A DNA stretch of 64,000 nt from JAAXHF01 sp963665955 (GCA_965231765.1 OZ246887.1:4712001-4776000); one strand, 5' to 3'; positions 44,275-52,597 are shown, numbered from the stretch's first letter. The notes: generated by a model from the sequence alone, not told the origin. Made by a program: numbers and translations.

Positions 44275-44595
44275 CTAGGCAGCCTTCGTTTCCGGGAGTT
44301 TAACCGTCACGCTCAGTTTCAGCCCAAGACTCTTCAACACGGCCTCAAGCGTGGAAAAGCGCGGGTTGCCCTTACGGGACAATGTTCGGTACAAGCTCTC
44401 CCGACTGAGTTGCGTGTCCTGAGCGAGGTGTTTCATGCCACGAGCCTTGGCGACATCACGGAGGGCTAAGAGAAAGACCTCTGCCCCCTGTGCGTATTCG
44501 TCGTCCAGGGCAGCGTTCAGATACGCCACGGCTTCTTCAGGGTCTTGGAGGTCCTGATAGAGGGTGTCTTCGTACGGAATAGTGCGCCTTGCCAT
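44275..44595 (-). CDS. Orphan addiction-module antidote-like regulator upstream of hsdS
   Basis: The 106 residues belong to the HigA-like DNA-binding prophage antidote family: EEAVAYLNAALDDEYAQGAE, FLLALRDVAKARGMKHLAQD, and the HTH LSRESLYRTLSRKGNPRFST, LEAVLKSLGLKLSV. The ATG at 44595 follows GGGAGA. No toxin is on this strand, and hsdS begins 19 bases after its stop, so it is probably the first gene of an hsdS transcript and may control it. It is a paralogue of the damaged antidote at 40132. Confidence 0.8.
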   Translation of the reverse strand: MARRTIPYEDTLYQDLQDPEEAVAYLNAALDDEYAQGAEVFLLALRDVAKARGMKHLAQDTQLSRESLYRTLSRKGNPRFSTLEAVLKSLGLKLSVTVKLPETKAA

Positions 44596-44700
44596 ACGCT
44601 CATCTCCCAATGAGGCCGCCATGTCGTCCTCTCCATTTCCGGGCATGTCCCCATCCTCTTAGCATGAATTTTCCCGAACGGCACAGACGCAGCATCCGAG

Positions 44701-44736
44701 CGGTATCCTTGACATATACGGATACCGTATTACATA
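44701..44736 (+). promoter_or_regulatory. Promoter and operator of the HigBA pair inside the hsd locus
   Basis: TTGACA (44709-44714) and TACATA (44731-44736) are 16 bases apart. The inverted repeat CGGTATCC / GGATACCG (44701-44708, 44720-44727) brackets the -35 box. The predicted transcript start falls at about the toxin GTG (44743), which implies a leaderless message. Confidence 0.55.
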
Positions 44737-44742
44737 TTGGCC

Positions 44743-45024
44743 GTGGCGATACGGTCGTTCGCGGACAGAGATACAGAGACTATTTGGCTTGACAAGCGGG
44801 TGCGCCGTTTCCAGGGCATCCAAGCCCAGGCCAAACGCAGGCTCAACGTTCTGAACGCGGTGGCCACGCTGGACGACCTGCGAAACAACCCTGGGGCAAG
44901 GCTCCACCGGCTCAAGGGCGACCGCGTCGGCCAGTGGGCCATCGCCATTAACGACCAGTACCGCCTCGTGTTCGATTGGAACGACGGACCAGCCAACGTA
45001 GAGATAACGGACTACCACCGATGA
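44743..45024 (+). CDS. higB: HigB-type toxin (RelE superfamily)
   Basis: This is a host-inhibition ribosome-dependent mRNA interferase. The 93 residues follow the classical HigB pattern: IRSFADRDTETIWLDKRVRR, LNAVATLDDLRNNPGARLHR, LKGDRVGQWAIAINDQYRLV and FDWNDGPANVEITDYHR. The GTG at 44743 gives MAIRSF; a TTG six bases upstream is also open. There is no Shine-Dalgarno. The antitoxin ATG overlaps the stop by four bases. The pair lies between hsdM and hsdS but on the opposite strand, so it is an inserted cassette. Confidence 0.92.
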   Translation: MAIRSFADRDTETIWLDKRVRRFQGIQAQAKRRLNVLNAVATLDDLRNNPGARLHRLKGDRVGQWAIAINDQYRLVFDWNDGPANVEITDYHR

Positions 45025-45314
45025 TCGGACCCATACACCCGGGCGTGACGCTCCGTGAGGATTTCATGGAGCCCTACAAGCTGAGCGCTAACAGTCTCTC
45101 GAAGGCGCTCGGCATTTCGCAGAACCGCATCAGCGATATCGTGCGCGGGCGGCGCGGCATTACGGCCTGTACCGCGCTCAGGCTTGAACACGCCTTTGGT
45201 GTGTCGGCTGCCTTCTGGCTCAACCTCCAGTCCCATTACGAGCTTGAGGTTGCCAAGCGGGAGGCGGGGGCCACCATCAGGAAGACTGTGAAACGGCTCG
45301 CCAGGGCCGCTTGA
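45021..45314 (+). CDS. higA: HigA-type antitoxin (XRE family)
   Basis: It neutralises the preceding HigB and represses the pair. The 97-residue protein matches the VapI/HigA form: IGPIHPGVTLREDFMEPYKL, the HTH LSANSLSKALGISQNRISDI, VRGRRGITACTALRLEHAFG and VSAAFWLNLQSHYELEVAKR. It starts within the higB stop (ATGA). Its stop lies 37 bases before the convergent hsdM stop. Confidence 0.92.
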   Translation: MIGPIHPGVTLREDFMEPYKLSANSLSKALGISQNRISDIVRGRRGITACTALRLEHAFGVSAAFWLNLQSHYELEVAKREAGATIRKTVKRLARAA

Positions 45315-45351
45315 ACACTCTGGCCGATCTGTTCGCTCATCCCAGCTGCCT

Positions 45352-46809
45352 TTATCGTAGCAGCGCCTCGGTCAATATCGCCTTCAACTGGTCCCGCAAG
45401 GCCGTGACCTCAGCCTCGGTCTCGGCGAGCTTGGCCAGTAGTTCTTGCGGGTCGCCAAGCTCGTCTTCCTGGGTGTGAGGGTTCTTGATGTCCAGGTTGT
45501 AGCCGCGTGCCTTGACCTCTTCGGCAGTCACCTTCCAGGCGTGATCCGTCTCTTTGCGATCTTCGCGGTCCGTCCCGCCCCACCAATCCATGCAGGGCTG
45601 TAGGTGCTCCAGCCGGATCGGTCTGGTCATGGAATAGGCTTTCTGGCCTGCGGGTACGCGATGTTCGTAGAACCAGATGTCCGTGCTTGGTGCGCCCTTC
45701 TCGAAGAATAGCAGGTTGGTGCCGATGGAGGCATACGGCCGGAACACCGAGTTGGGCAGCCGCACGATGGTGTGCAGCTCGCACTCTTTCATCAGACTTT
45801 CCTTGAGCCGGGTCTTGACGCCCTCGCCAAACAGCGAGCCGTCGGGCAGCACTACCGCCGCCCGGCCGCCCGGCTTCAGCAGGCGGATAATGAGCGCCAG
45901 GAACAGGTCGGCGGTTTCCTTGGTCCGAAAATGCTGCGGGAAGTTGCTCTCAATGCCGTCCTCCTCCTTGCCGCCAAAGGGCGGGTTGGTGAGCACAATG
46001 TCCACCCGGTCCTTCTGCTCCCAACTGATGTAGGGCCGGGCCAGGGTGTTATCGTGGCGCACGAAGCTCGGGTCCTCAATGTTGTGCAGCAACATATTGG
46101 TCACGCACAGCATATGCGGCAACTGTTTCTTCTCTACCGCCCGCAACGCGGCTTGCAGGGTTTGCTCATCCTCGGGCCGCTTGACGTAGCGCTGGCGCAT
46201 GTGGCGCAGGGCACAGGTCAGAAATCCTCCCGTGCCGCAGGCCGGGTCGAACACGGTCTCGCCGAGGTGCGGGTCAATACGGTCAACCATGAAGGCGGTC
46301 ACGGCGCGGGGCGTGTAGTACTCGCCGGCGTTGCCGGCCGATTGCAGGTCGTTGAGCAGCTGTTCGTACAGATCGCCAAAATGCTGGCGCTCGCTCAGAT
46401 TGTTGAAATCAATATCGTTGATCTTGTTGACCACCTGGCGCATCAACTGGCCGGACTTCATGTAATTGTAGGCATCCTCGAACACGTCGCGGGCCACACC
46501 CCGCCGACTGCCGGCTTGCTCGCTTAGCGGAAGGTCCTTCAGAGCCGGAAACAACTCGGTGTTGACAAAGGTGAGCAAGGCGTCGCCGGTGATGCCCTCG
46601 GGGTCCGCCGCCCAAGCCCGCCACTGGAACCGTTCGGGTATGGGGGACGAGTAGTGATCTCGTGTCAACTCCAGTTCCCGATCCTGATCGTCAATGATCT
46701 TGAGAAAGAACATCCAGCACAACTGACTGATGCGCTGAGCGTCGCCGTCCACGCCGGTGTCCTGGCGCATGATGTTCTGAATGGATTTGACCAGCGTACG
46801 AACCGACAT
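45352..46809 (-). CDS. hsdM: Type I restriction-modification DNA methyltransferase subunit
   Basis: It methylates adenine N6 at the site chosen by HsdS. The N-terminal HsdM domain (FFLKIIDDQDRELELTRD) is followed by the AdoMet-binding motif I FDPACGTGGFLTCALRH near residue 190 and the catalytic motif IV NPPFGG near 275. A coiled C-terminus (LAKLAETEAEVTALRDQLKA) contacts HsdS. The 485 residues are complete. It begins three bases after the hsdR stop. Confidence 0.95.
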   Translation of the reverse strand: MSVRTLVKSIQNIMRQDTGVDGDAQRISQLCWMFFLKIIDDQDRELELTRDHYSSPIPERFQWRAWAADPEGITGDALLTFVNTELFPALKDLPLSEQAGSRRGVARDVFEDAYNYMKSGQLMRQVVNKINDIDFNNLSERQHFGDLYEQLLNDLQSAGNAGEYYTPRAVTAFMVDRIDPHLGETVFDPACGTGGFLTCALRHMRQRYVKRPEDEQTLQAALRAVEKKQLPHMLCVTNMLLHNIEDPSFVRHDNTLARPYISWEQKDRVDIVLTNPPFGGKEEDGIESNFPQHFRTKETADLFLALIIRLLKPGGRAAVVLPDGSLFGEGVKTRLKESLMKECELHTIVRLPNSVFRPYASIGTNLLFFEKGAPSTDIWFYEHRVPAGQKAYSMTRPIRLEHLQPCMDWWGGTDREDRKETDHAWKVTAEEVKARGYNLDIKNPHTQEDELGDPQELLAKLAETEAEVTALRDQLKAILTEALLR

Positions 46810-46812
46810 GGC

Positions 46813-49236
46813 TTAGGCGATCTCCCTATACAGCGCGGATTGCAGATCGTGGACTGCGGCAACGAATTCATCTTTGCCGCCGAAGGCCGTAATCAACTGC
46901 ACCGGGGTGCCGAGTTCGGTGAAAGGCGGGATACGCAGTACGCTAACGTCGTCCAGGTTGAACACGCCTTCGTCGGCGTATTTGGCCAGCAGAGCGTCGA
47001 GTACGGCGCGGGCCTGCTCGCCATATTTGGTGAACACGTCGCGCTTCTTGACGTTTTCGGCGCGTTCGCGCCGGGTCAGCGGCTTGGCGTCAAAGGCCAC
47101 ATGACAAATCAGGTCGAAGGGGTCGAGGTCCTTGCCCAACTCTTCGGCGATCGTGTCGAGTGCCAGCCCCTCGGCCTCCAACTCCTCAATAATCGCCTGC
47201 TTGCGCTGGGTGGCTTTCCAGCGTCGGAGGAAATCGTCGAGGCTGGCAAAACGCTTTTTCAGCGCATTCTTGGTAAAGTCGCGCAAGGACTCAGTGACCA
47301 GCTTGCCGTATTGGTCCAGATACTCAATCCGCTCGGCAACGATGGACGCGCCAGCTCCGTCCACATACACCTTGCGCCTCTTATCCGAGAGAGACCGCGG
47401 CGAAGGATCGATAATGATTTCTTCCTCTTCTTCGTCCGCTGCTAGATAGTCGTCGGGCGGGGTCATGGGGTCGTTCTCGCCGGGTTCGTATATCTGCACC
47501 GGTTCGCCGTCGAAGTCCGGATCGGCAAAATGGTTGGTCGCGCCCCGGAAATCCATCACGCTGAAGTAGAACTTGCGTGTGTCTTCGTGTACCCGGGTGC
47601 CACGCCCGACGATCTGCTTGAACTCGGTCATGGAGCCCACTACGCGGTCGAGCACAATCAGCCGGCAGGTCTGGACATCAACGCCGGTGGAGAGCAGACG
47701 CGAGGTGGTGACCAGTACCGGGTAGGTGGATTCCGGGTCCATGAAATTGTCCAGTTGCGCCTGGCCGTCGCTGTCGCCGCCGGTGATACGCATGACGTAG
47801 CGATGGTTCTCGCCCACCAGGTCGGCGTTGTCGTTAATCAGCGCCTGGCGCATCCGGGCCGCGTGCTCCTGATCGACGCAGAAGATAATCGCCTTTTGGA
47901 AGCGGTCGCCGCTTTCCTTCAGGAATTGGGTGATCTTGCGAGCCACCAGCTTGGTCCGGTCGTCCAATACCAGGCTGCGGTCAAAGTCCTTGGTGTTGTA
48001 GATACGGTCCTCAACCTCGTGGCCGTCCCGGTCCAACTGGCCGTGTTCAGGCCGGTAGCCCTCCACGTCGCGGTCGATGTGGACCTTGATGACCTTGTAG
48101 GGGGCCAGAAACCCGTCGCGGATGCCCTGTTTCAGGGAGTAGGAATAGACCGGCTGGCCAAAGTAATCGATGTTGGACACATACGCCGTTTCCTTGGGCG
48201 TAGCGGTCAGACCGATGTGGGTGGCCGACGAGAAATAGTCCAGGATTTCCCGCCAGGCCGAGTCCTCAGCGGCACTGCCGCGATGGCACTCGTCAATCAC
48301 AATGAGGTCGAAGAAGCCGGGCGAAAACTTGCGAAAGACCTTCTTGCGGTCCTCTGGCCCGGTGAGGGCTTGGTACAGGCCCAGATAGATTTCATAGGCG
48401 GTGTCGATGTGCCGCTTGCCGTCGATGGCGGTGGTCAGGTTCTCCGGCGAGCCGTCTGTGCGTTCGATGGTCTTTTCGATAGTTTTGGCTTTGGTCGAGA
48501 GCTTGGCCATGGCCGCCCCGAACGGTCGGAAGTCATTGACCATGGTCTGGTCAACCAGCACGTTGCGGTCGGCCAGGAACAGGATACGCTTTTTGCGGCC
48601 GGCCTTCCACAGTCGCCAGATAATCTGAAAGGCGGTATAGGTCTTGCCGGTGCCGGTGGCCATGACCAGCAGCAGGCGGTCGCGGCCCTTGGCAATGGCT
48701 TCGATGACGGCGTTAATGGCAGTGGCCTGGTAGTAGCGTGGCGCTTTGGCGCTGTCGTTGTCAAAGTAGTCCTGCAAGACGATGGCCTCGGCCTCGGGTG
48801 TCAGGGCCTTCCAGGCACGATAGCGCGCCCACAGGGCGGCGGGCGAGGGAAAGGCGTTCAGGCTGAGGCTGGTTTCCCGCTCGGCGCTCATCCCCGTCCG
48901 GTCGTGGCAGACGAAGCCGTCGCCGTTGGAGGCAAATACGAAGGGGATGTTGAGGGTCTCGGCATAGTCCAGCCCCTGCTGCATGCCGTCACCAATGGCG
49001 TGGGTGTTGTCCTTGGCCTCGATCACGGCAATGGGGATGTTGGGCCGGTAATAGAGGATGTAGTCGGCCCGCTTGCCCTTGCCCCGGCTGACCAGCTTGC
49101 CGCGCACGATGAGACGGCCTTTGGTGAAACTGACTTCCTCGCGGATTTGCGTCATCTCATCCCACCCCGACTGGCGCAGAGCCGGGGTGATGAACTTGGT
49201 GCAGATGTCACGCTCGCTGAGGCTTGTCTTGTCCAT
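46813..49236 (-). CDS. hsdR: Type I restriction enzyme R subunit
   Basis: It is the translocase-nuclease that cuts unmethylated DNA. The N-terminal nuclease has IAVIEAKDN (ExK). The helicase core has Walker A LVMATGTGKTYTAF, motif II LIVIDECHRGSA, motif III LTATPKETAYVSN and motif VI QIVGRGTRVHED. I prefer the ATG at 49236 (MDKTSLSERDICTKF, 807 residues); 16 more residues are open to 49284. The order hsdR-hsdM on one transcript, with hsdS further down, is unusual only through the inserted genes. Confidence 0.94.
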   Translation of the reverse strand: MDKTSLSERDICTKFITPALRQSGWDEMTQIREEVSFTKGRLIVRGKLVSRGKGKRADYILYYRPNIPIAVIEAKDNTHAIGDGMQQGLDYAETLNIPFVFASNGDGFVCHDRTGMSAERETSLSLNAFPSPAALWARYRAWKALTPEAEAIVLQDYFDNDSAKAPRYYQATAINAVIEAIAKGRDRLLLVMATGTGKTYTAFQIIWRLWKAGRKKRILFLADRNVLVDQTMVNDFRPFGAAMAKLSTKAKTIEKTIERTDGSPENLTTAIDGKRHIDTAYEIYLGLYQALTGPEDRKKVFRKFSPGFFDLIVIDECHRGSAAEDSAWREILDYFSSATHIGLTATPKETAYVSNIDYFGQPVYSYSLKQGIRDGFLAPYKVIKVHIDRDVEGYRPEHGQLDRDGHEVEDRIYNTKDFDRSLVLDDRTKLVARKITQFLKESGDRFQKAIIFCVDQEHAARMRQALINDNADLVGENHRYVMRITGGDSDGQAQLDNFMDPESTYPVLVTTSRLLSTGVDVQTCRLIVLDRVVGSMTEFKQIVGRGTRVHEDTRKFYFSVMDFRGATNHFADPDFDGEPVQIYEPGENDPMTPPDDYLAADEEEEEIIIDPSPRSLSDKRRKVYVDGAGASIVAERIEYLDQYGKLVTESLRDFTKNALKKRFASLDDFLRRWKATQRKQAIIEELEAEGLALDTIAEELGKDLDPFDLICHVAFDAKPLTRRERAENVKKRDVFTKYGEQARAVLDALLAKYADEGVFNLDDVSVLRIPPFTELGTPVQLITAFGGKDEFVAAVHDLQSALYREIA

Positions 49237-49437
49237 CCCGATCGGCTTTCCTTCGCTGGAGTTATACAGGACGCGCCAACGCAAGCAAACTCCTTCTCAT
49301 GAAGGCAGCAATTTCTTCAAGCCATGGTCTATCTCCGCTGGGGGCACTTTCTCAGGTACGAGCCTGCTCCACGATGTCCATGTCTGAACCATCGCCCCTA
49401 CTTACAACTCTATCGCAATAGTGTAGGTCTTCCTATT

Positions 49438-50181
49438 ATGCTTATAGCCTTCTGGATTGCAGGCGCTACGTGTGTCATTACCCTGCTCGGCGGGGTTCTT
49501 GCCCTGCGTTTTCGGTCCTACCAAGGCGTGCTGTTTGCCTTCTGTGCCGGGGCCTTAATGGCCGGGGCCTTAATGGATATCTTACCCAAAGCCTTGGTCC
49601 TCTCAGAATCGGCTGATAGCCCTTTCGAGTACCATCACCTGCTGGGCGCCTGTGTATTCGGATTTTTGTGTTTCTACCTGCTTGAGTATGCGACCCACCA
49701 TCAAGAAACACCTGAGGTGCAAGAGTCACACCATGCCCGCGCCCCACACGCGGGAATAATAGGAGCCGTGGGCATCATGGTCCACAGCCTGATTGACGGA
49801 TTTGCCATTGGCAAAGGGTTTCACATTGATGCCCACGTCGGCTGGGCCATTGCGATCGGGGTGACCCTGCATAAACTGGCCGACGGAGCCAGCGTGGCAG
49901 GCTTGATGTTAGGCACCCACCATTCGGCTCGAGCAACCACAGCCATGCTGGGTCTGACCGCCCTAGCGCCGCTCTTCGGCGTTTGGCTGCAAGCCTATGT
50001 GACGATTGCCACCCCGCAATTAGCCTTATTGCTGGGATGGTTTGTCGGCGTATTTCTGTATCTTGGCGCGAGTAGTCTGCTACCGGCTGCCCATGATGCA
50101 AGCCATTCCCGTCTGCTGCCTTTGGCGACCCTGGCCGGAGTGGCGTTTATGTATGGCGCCCAGCTTTTGGCGCCGCATTAA
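49438..50181 (+). CDS. ZIP family divalent-metal transporter
   Basis: It imports zinc or other divalent metals into the cytoplasm. The 247 residues have eight predicted helices. Metal-binding helix 4 reads IMVHSLIDGFAIGKGF (usual HxxxDG) and helix 5 reads IGVTLHKLADGASVAGLML (usual HxxPxG, here HKLADG). A His-rich loop (EYATHHQETPEVQESHHARA) lies between helices 3 and 4. I begin at the ATG at 49438 (MLIAFWIAG); the open frame from 49324 lacks similarity. It abuts the relic of a metal-efflux locus. Confidence 0.88.
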   Translation: MLIAFWIAGATCVITLLGGVLALRFRSYQGVLFAFCAGALMAGALMDILPKALVLSESADSPFEYHHLLGACVFGFLCFYLLEYATHHQETPEVQESHHARAPHAGIIGAVGIMVHSLIDGFAIGKGFHIDAHVGWAIAIGVTLHKLADGASVAGLMLGTHHSARATTAMLGLTALAPLFGVWLQAYVTIATPQLALLLGWFVGVFLYLGASSLLPAAHDASHSRLLPLATLAGVAFMYGAQLLAPH

Positions 50182-50241
50182 CAGCCTGCTGTCGAAAGCG
50201 GTTGTGTTCGTGCGCCTCTCAGTTATTCTGCCCAGACGCTC

Positions 50242-50409
50242 ATGACGGATATGCGACACATTCCGACACGTCTCTCTCGCCGCTTGATCTGCTTTGGCAT
50301 TATCGGACTCAGCCTTTGCCTACTGCTTGGGTGCGCTGTCACGCCTCTGGCTGACAGCGCCCGCTGGCAACGGTTGTGGTGGGAGGACTGCTCTCCTCAC
50401 CCGTGCTGA
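50242..50409 (+). pseudogene. Lipoprotein head fused out of frame to a transporter tail
   Basis: An ATG at 50242 gives MTDMRHIPTRLSRRLICFG, then IIGLSLCLLLGCAVTPLADS, a clear signal with lipobox LLLGC. After PLADS the frame enters another gene's sequence and stops at 50409, 55 codons in all. It may be the first part of an outer-membrane efflux lipoprotein whose body has been deleted. A short expressed lipoprotein is the alternative. Confidence 0.45.
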
Positions 50410-50483
50410 CCCTCCTGGTGCTCCCCGCGCTGTACGTGTGGAGTGAGCAACGCTACGCCCAGTCGTTGGGACCCACAGCGTAA
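50361..50483 (+). pseudogene. C-terminal fragment of a CzcA-type RND efflux pump
   Basis: In the frame of 50361 the strand reads PLATVVVGGLLSSPVLTLLV then LPALYVWSEQRYAQSLGPTA and a stop. This is the last membrane helix and tail of heavy-metal RND pumps (usually PLATVVIGGL...LTLLVLPxLY). The other ~1000 residues are missing. The fragment starts where the lipoprotein frame ends, so one deletion seems to have joined the two ends of a metal-efflux operon. Confidence 0.7.
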
Positions 50484-50508
50484 GAGACGCACGCATCAGG
50501 CCACCTCA

Positions 50509-50856
50509 TCACGCGGGGATGAGGTCATCCACCGCGACCCGCAGCGCGTCGGCCAACTTGCGCAGGGTGTGCACCGACCCGCTATTGCGGCTCGCTTCAA
50601 TCTCGACGATCTGCACCCGGTTGACGCCGGAGACACGCGCCAGGGCAGATTGAGACAGTCCCCGGTATTCCCGCCAGACGCGTAGCGGGGATTCCCGGTC
50701 GATGAGCCGGTCAGCCACCTGGGCCGGTATGAGTTCTTCCTCGCCGCTGGCGATCCTCGCCTCGACGGCCAGCGCCGCCTGGATATCCATCAACTCCTCT
50801 GCTAGGGCACACAGGCGGTCATACTCGGCCCTGGGGATCGTCACTGTGTCGTTCAT
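50509..50856 (-). CDS. XRE-family antitoxin-like regulator (115 aa)
   Basis: The N-terminal half (TVTIPRAEYDRLCALAEELM, DIQAALAVEARIASGEEELI) is a dimerisation region seen in antitoxins of RelE-type pairs. The C-terminal half is a Cro/CI-type HTH: LRVWREYRGLSQSALARVSG, VNRVQIVEIEASRNSGSVHT. The ATG at 50856 follows AAGGAG; a frame extending to 50922 is not supported. No toxin gene is beside it on this strand, so it is an orphan. Confidence 0.8.
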   Translation of the reverse strand: MNDTVTIPRAEYDRLCALAEELMDIQAALAVEARIASGEEELIPAQVADRLIDRESPLRVWREYRGLSQSALARVSGVNRVQIVEIEASRNSGSVHTLRKLADALRVAVDDLIPA

Positions 50857-51029
50857 GCCATTCACTCCTTGTAGGCGCTGCCTCGGCTGGTCACAATGTA
50901 AAGCTACAGTGTCGTCAAGCACGACAGTTTTGGTCGGCGACTACGCTGCAGCGGACCTTGACCGGGACCGGATGGGCCGCGGCGTCCGGCCGGCTGCGTT
51001 CGGGAGTCACCACGTCGGAACAATCGGAA

Positions 51030-51072
51030 TTGCGGATCACGACGACAGCGTATATGCTATCATGCTATGATA
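51030..51072 (+). promoter_or_regulatory. Promoter and operator of the PIN/RHH pair
   Basis: TTGCGG (51030-51035) and TATGCT (51053-51058) are 17 bases apart. The inverted repeat TATCAT / ATGATA (51058-51063, 51067-51072) overlaps both the -10 box and the toxin start codon. The expected transcript start is within two bases of the ATG, so the message is probably leaderless and autoregulated. Confidence 0.55.
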
Positions 51073-51495
51073 CACAGGATCGTGGTTGATACGAACGTTC
51101 TGGTCTCCGCAATCCTGTCGCCCGATGGCGCGGCGCGGGAAGTCCTGCGGCGATGCTTGACCGGCGCAGCCCTGCCCCTGATCGGCAACGCTCTGTTTCT
51201 GGAGTATGAGGATGTGCTGTCGAGAGAAGCGTTGTTCGCCACGGCGCCGATTGGTTCGGAGGATCGGATGGCGCTACTGGATGCTTTTCTCGGCGTCTGC
51301 CAGTGGATCACCATCGCGTTCCTCTGGCGCCCGAATCTGCCGGACGAGTCCGACAATCATCTGATCGAACTAGCGATTGCGGGCAATGCGGAGTGGATCG
51401 TGACGGGCAACGCCAGGGACATTGCGGCCGGTGAACTGGTTTTCGACAGCTTCCGCGTCGTCACGCCGGGAGTCTGGCTGAAGGGAGATGACTGA
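51067..51495 (+). CDS. PIN-domain toxin (putative RNase, COG1569 type)
   Basis: The 142 residues have PIN acidic positions: Asp in RIVVDTNVLVSAI (about 8), Glu in NALFLEYEDVLSR (about 48), Asp in PDESDNHLIELAI (about 98) and Asp in TGNARDIAAGEL (about 117). These hold Mg2+/Mn2+ for RNA cleavage. The ATG has no Shine-Dalgarno. The antitoxin follows at once, so this is a toxin-first pair, unlike usual VapBC order. Confidence 0.88.
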   Translation: MIHRIVVDTNVLVSAILSPDGAAREVLRRCLTGAALPLIGNALFLEYEDVLSREALFATAPIGSEDRMALLDAFLGVCQWITIAFLWRPNLPDESDNHLIELAIAGNAEWIVTGNARDIAAGELVFDSFRVVTPGVWLKGDD

Positions 51496-51496
51496 T

Positions 51497-51730
51497 ATGG
51501 CAACGTTAACGATCCGGCTTCCGGATGCCCATCGTGACCGGCTGGCCGCCATGGCCGCGCAACGCGGTCAGAGCCTGAACAAACTGATGGAGGAGATCTC
51601 CGTGCGGGCGTTGACCGAACACGACACCGAAATGCGGTTTCGGGTCCGCGTAGCGCGTGGTGAGAGGGGGCGCGGGCTGCAACTGCTTGACGAGCTGGAC
51701 CAGCGGCATGCCCAAGCCAAGGACCCGTGA
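51497..51730 (+). CDS. Ribbon-helix-helix antitoxin of the PIN toxin
   Basis: The 77 residues start with an RHH fold: ATLTIRLPDAHRDRLAAMAA, QRGQSLNKLMEEISVRAL, followed by a charged tail (RFRVRVARGERGRGLQLLDE). The ATG at 51497 has AAGGGAG nine bases upstream; an in-frame ATG at 51488 sits directly on that site and is less likely. It begins two bases after the toxin stop, so the two are co-translated. Confidence 0.85.
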   Translation: MATLTIRLPDAHRDRLAAMAAQRGQSLNKLMEEISVRALTEHDTEMRFRVRVARGERGRGLQLLDELDQRHAQAKDP

Positions 51731-51774
51731 ACTGAGGGCAGCCTGGACACGCCTCGACTTGAGGGACACGGAAT

Positions 51775-51918
51775 ATGGGGTTTCTTCAGCGCCTTGTGAT
51801 ACGCGCCCGCTGGTTTCACTGGTTCCCAGGATATCAGCGCCGGGTGGCCGCGAAGGTTCTCACGGCAGAGGTCATAGTGATAGTGCTCGCAGCTGTATGG
51901 TGGTGGCTGTTCTGGTAG
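51775..51918 (+). CDS. Possible 47-residue single-pass membrane protein
   Basis: The frame from 51775 encodes a basic amphipathic start (MGFLQRLVIRARWFHWFPGY, QRRVAAK) and a C-terminal membrane helix (VLTAEVIVIVLAAVWWWLFW). GAGGGA lies about nine bases before the ATG. It begins 45 bases after the RHH antitoxin on the same strand. The shape (basic, one helix, tryptophan-rich) resembles small membrane toxins or regulatory peptides, but I recognise no family and it could be chance. Confidence 0.35.
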   Translation: MGFLQRLVIRARWFHWFPGYQRRVAAKVLTAEVIVIVLAAVWWWLFW

Positions 51919-52150
51919 CGCCGGCGGGGTCGGGACTGATTGCGGGCTATCTGTAGCTGGCAGGCCTTCGCTGCTACGGCTAGACCCAGAGACACCCTCA
52001 GTCATAAGGACAGTCCGAACCCTGGCGGTCGCTACTCTTGAACAGCGCTTGCCATCTTCTCTCTTCTGGGAAAATTCCCGTCCATCTTCGCAAAAATGGG
52101 AAAGTGCATTCAGGCAAGCCTCAAGCGTGGGACATGCCCGCTCGACAGAT

Positions 52151-52597
52151 TCAGGCCGGATCTGAGAGCTTGGTCACCAGCACCGGACACGGAGAATGCC
52201 GCATCACCCGTTCGGCGACACTCCCGATAAACACATGTGCCAGCCCGGTGCGACCATGCGAGCCCATCACAATCAAGTCAGTGTGCTGTCTTTCTGCTTC
52301 GTCGCAAATCACCTGAAACGGAACACCCCGCTGGACATCGATGTCGATCGGGGTTTGCGACCCGTGTGTTTTCTTTGTGCGGATCTCTTCGAGGTTCCTT
52401 TGGGCAACCGCCAGCTGGTCTTGTTCAACGTCTACATACATGGCGCTGGGAATGTCTACGACGGGCGGGAGCATGTGAACCGCGTGCAGGAGTACAACCC
52501 TTGCCTGCCACTTGTCGGCGAGCCCCAGTGCCCAGTCTAAGGCGTGTTCCGAATGGGTGGAGAAATCGTGGGGAACCAGAATCTTTCTGATCTGCAT
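52151..52597 (-). CDS. Universal stress protein (UspA family)
   Basis: The 148-residue Rossmann-like protein has the ATP-binding Usp signature: VMGSHGRTGLAHVFIGSVAE, RVMRHSPCPVLV, and Asp in KILVPHDFSTHSEHALDWAL at the start. ATP-binding Usp proteins form dimers that help survive starvation or respiratory stress. It lies upstream of two CBS genes and near a channel relic in the same orientation, a stress-linked group. Confidence 0.93.
   Translation of the reverse strand: MQIRKILVPHDFSTHSEHALDWALGLADKWQARVVLLHAVHMLPPVVDIPSAMYVDVEQDQLAVAQRNLEEIRTKKTHGSQTPIDIDVQRGVPFQVICDEAERQHTDLIVMGSHGRTGLAHVFIGSVAERVMRHSPCPVLVTKLSDPA

Noticed and set aside
45772..46527. 251-codon plus-strand frame opposite hsdM
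   Set aside because: It is a shadow of the methyltransferase gene, whose catalytic motifs are intact.
47530..49302. 590-codon plus-strand open frame opposite hsdR
   Set aside because: It is antisense to well-conserved HsdR motifs, has no family motif of its own, and arises because GC-rich coding DNA often leaves the opposite frame open.
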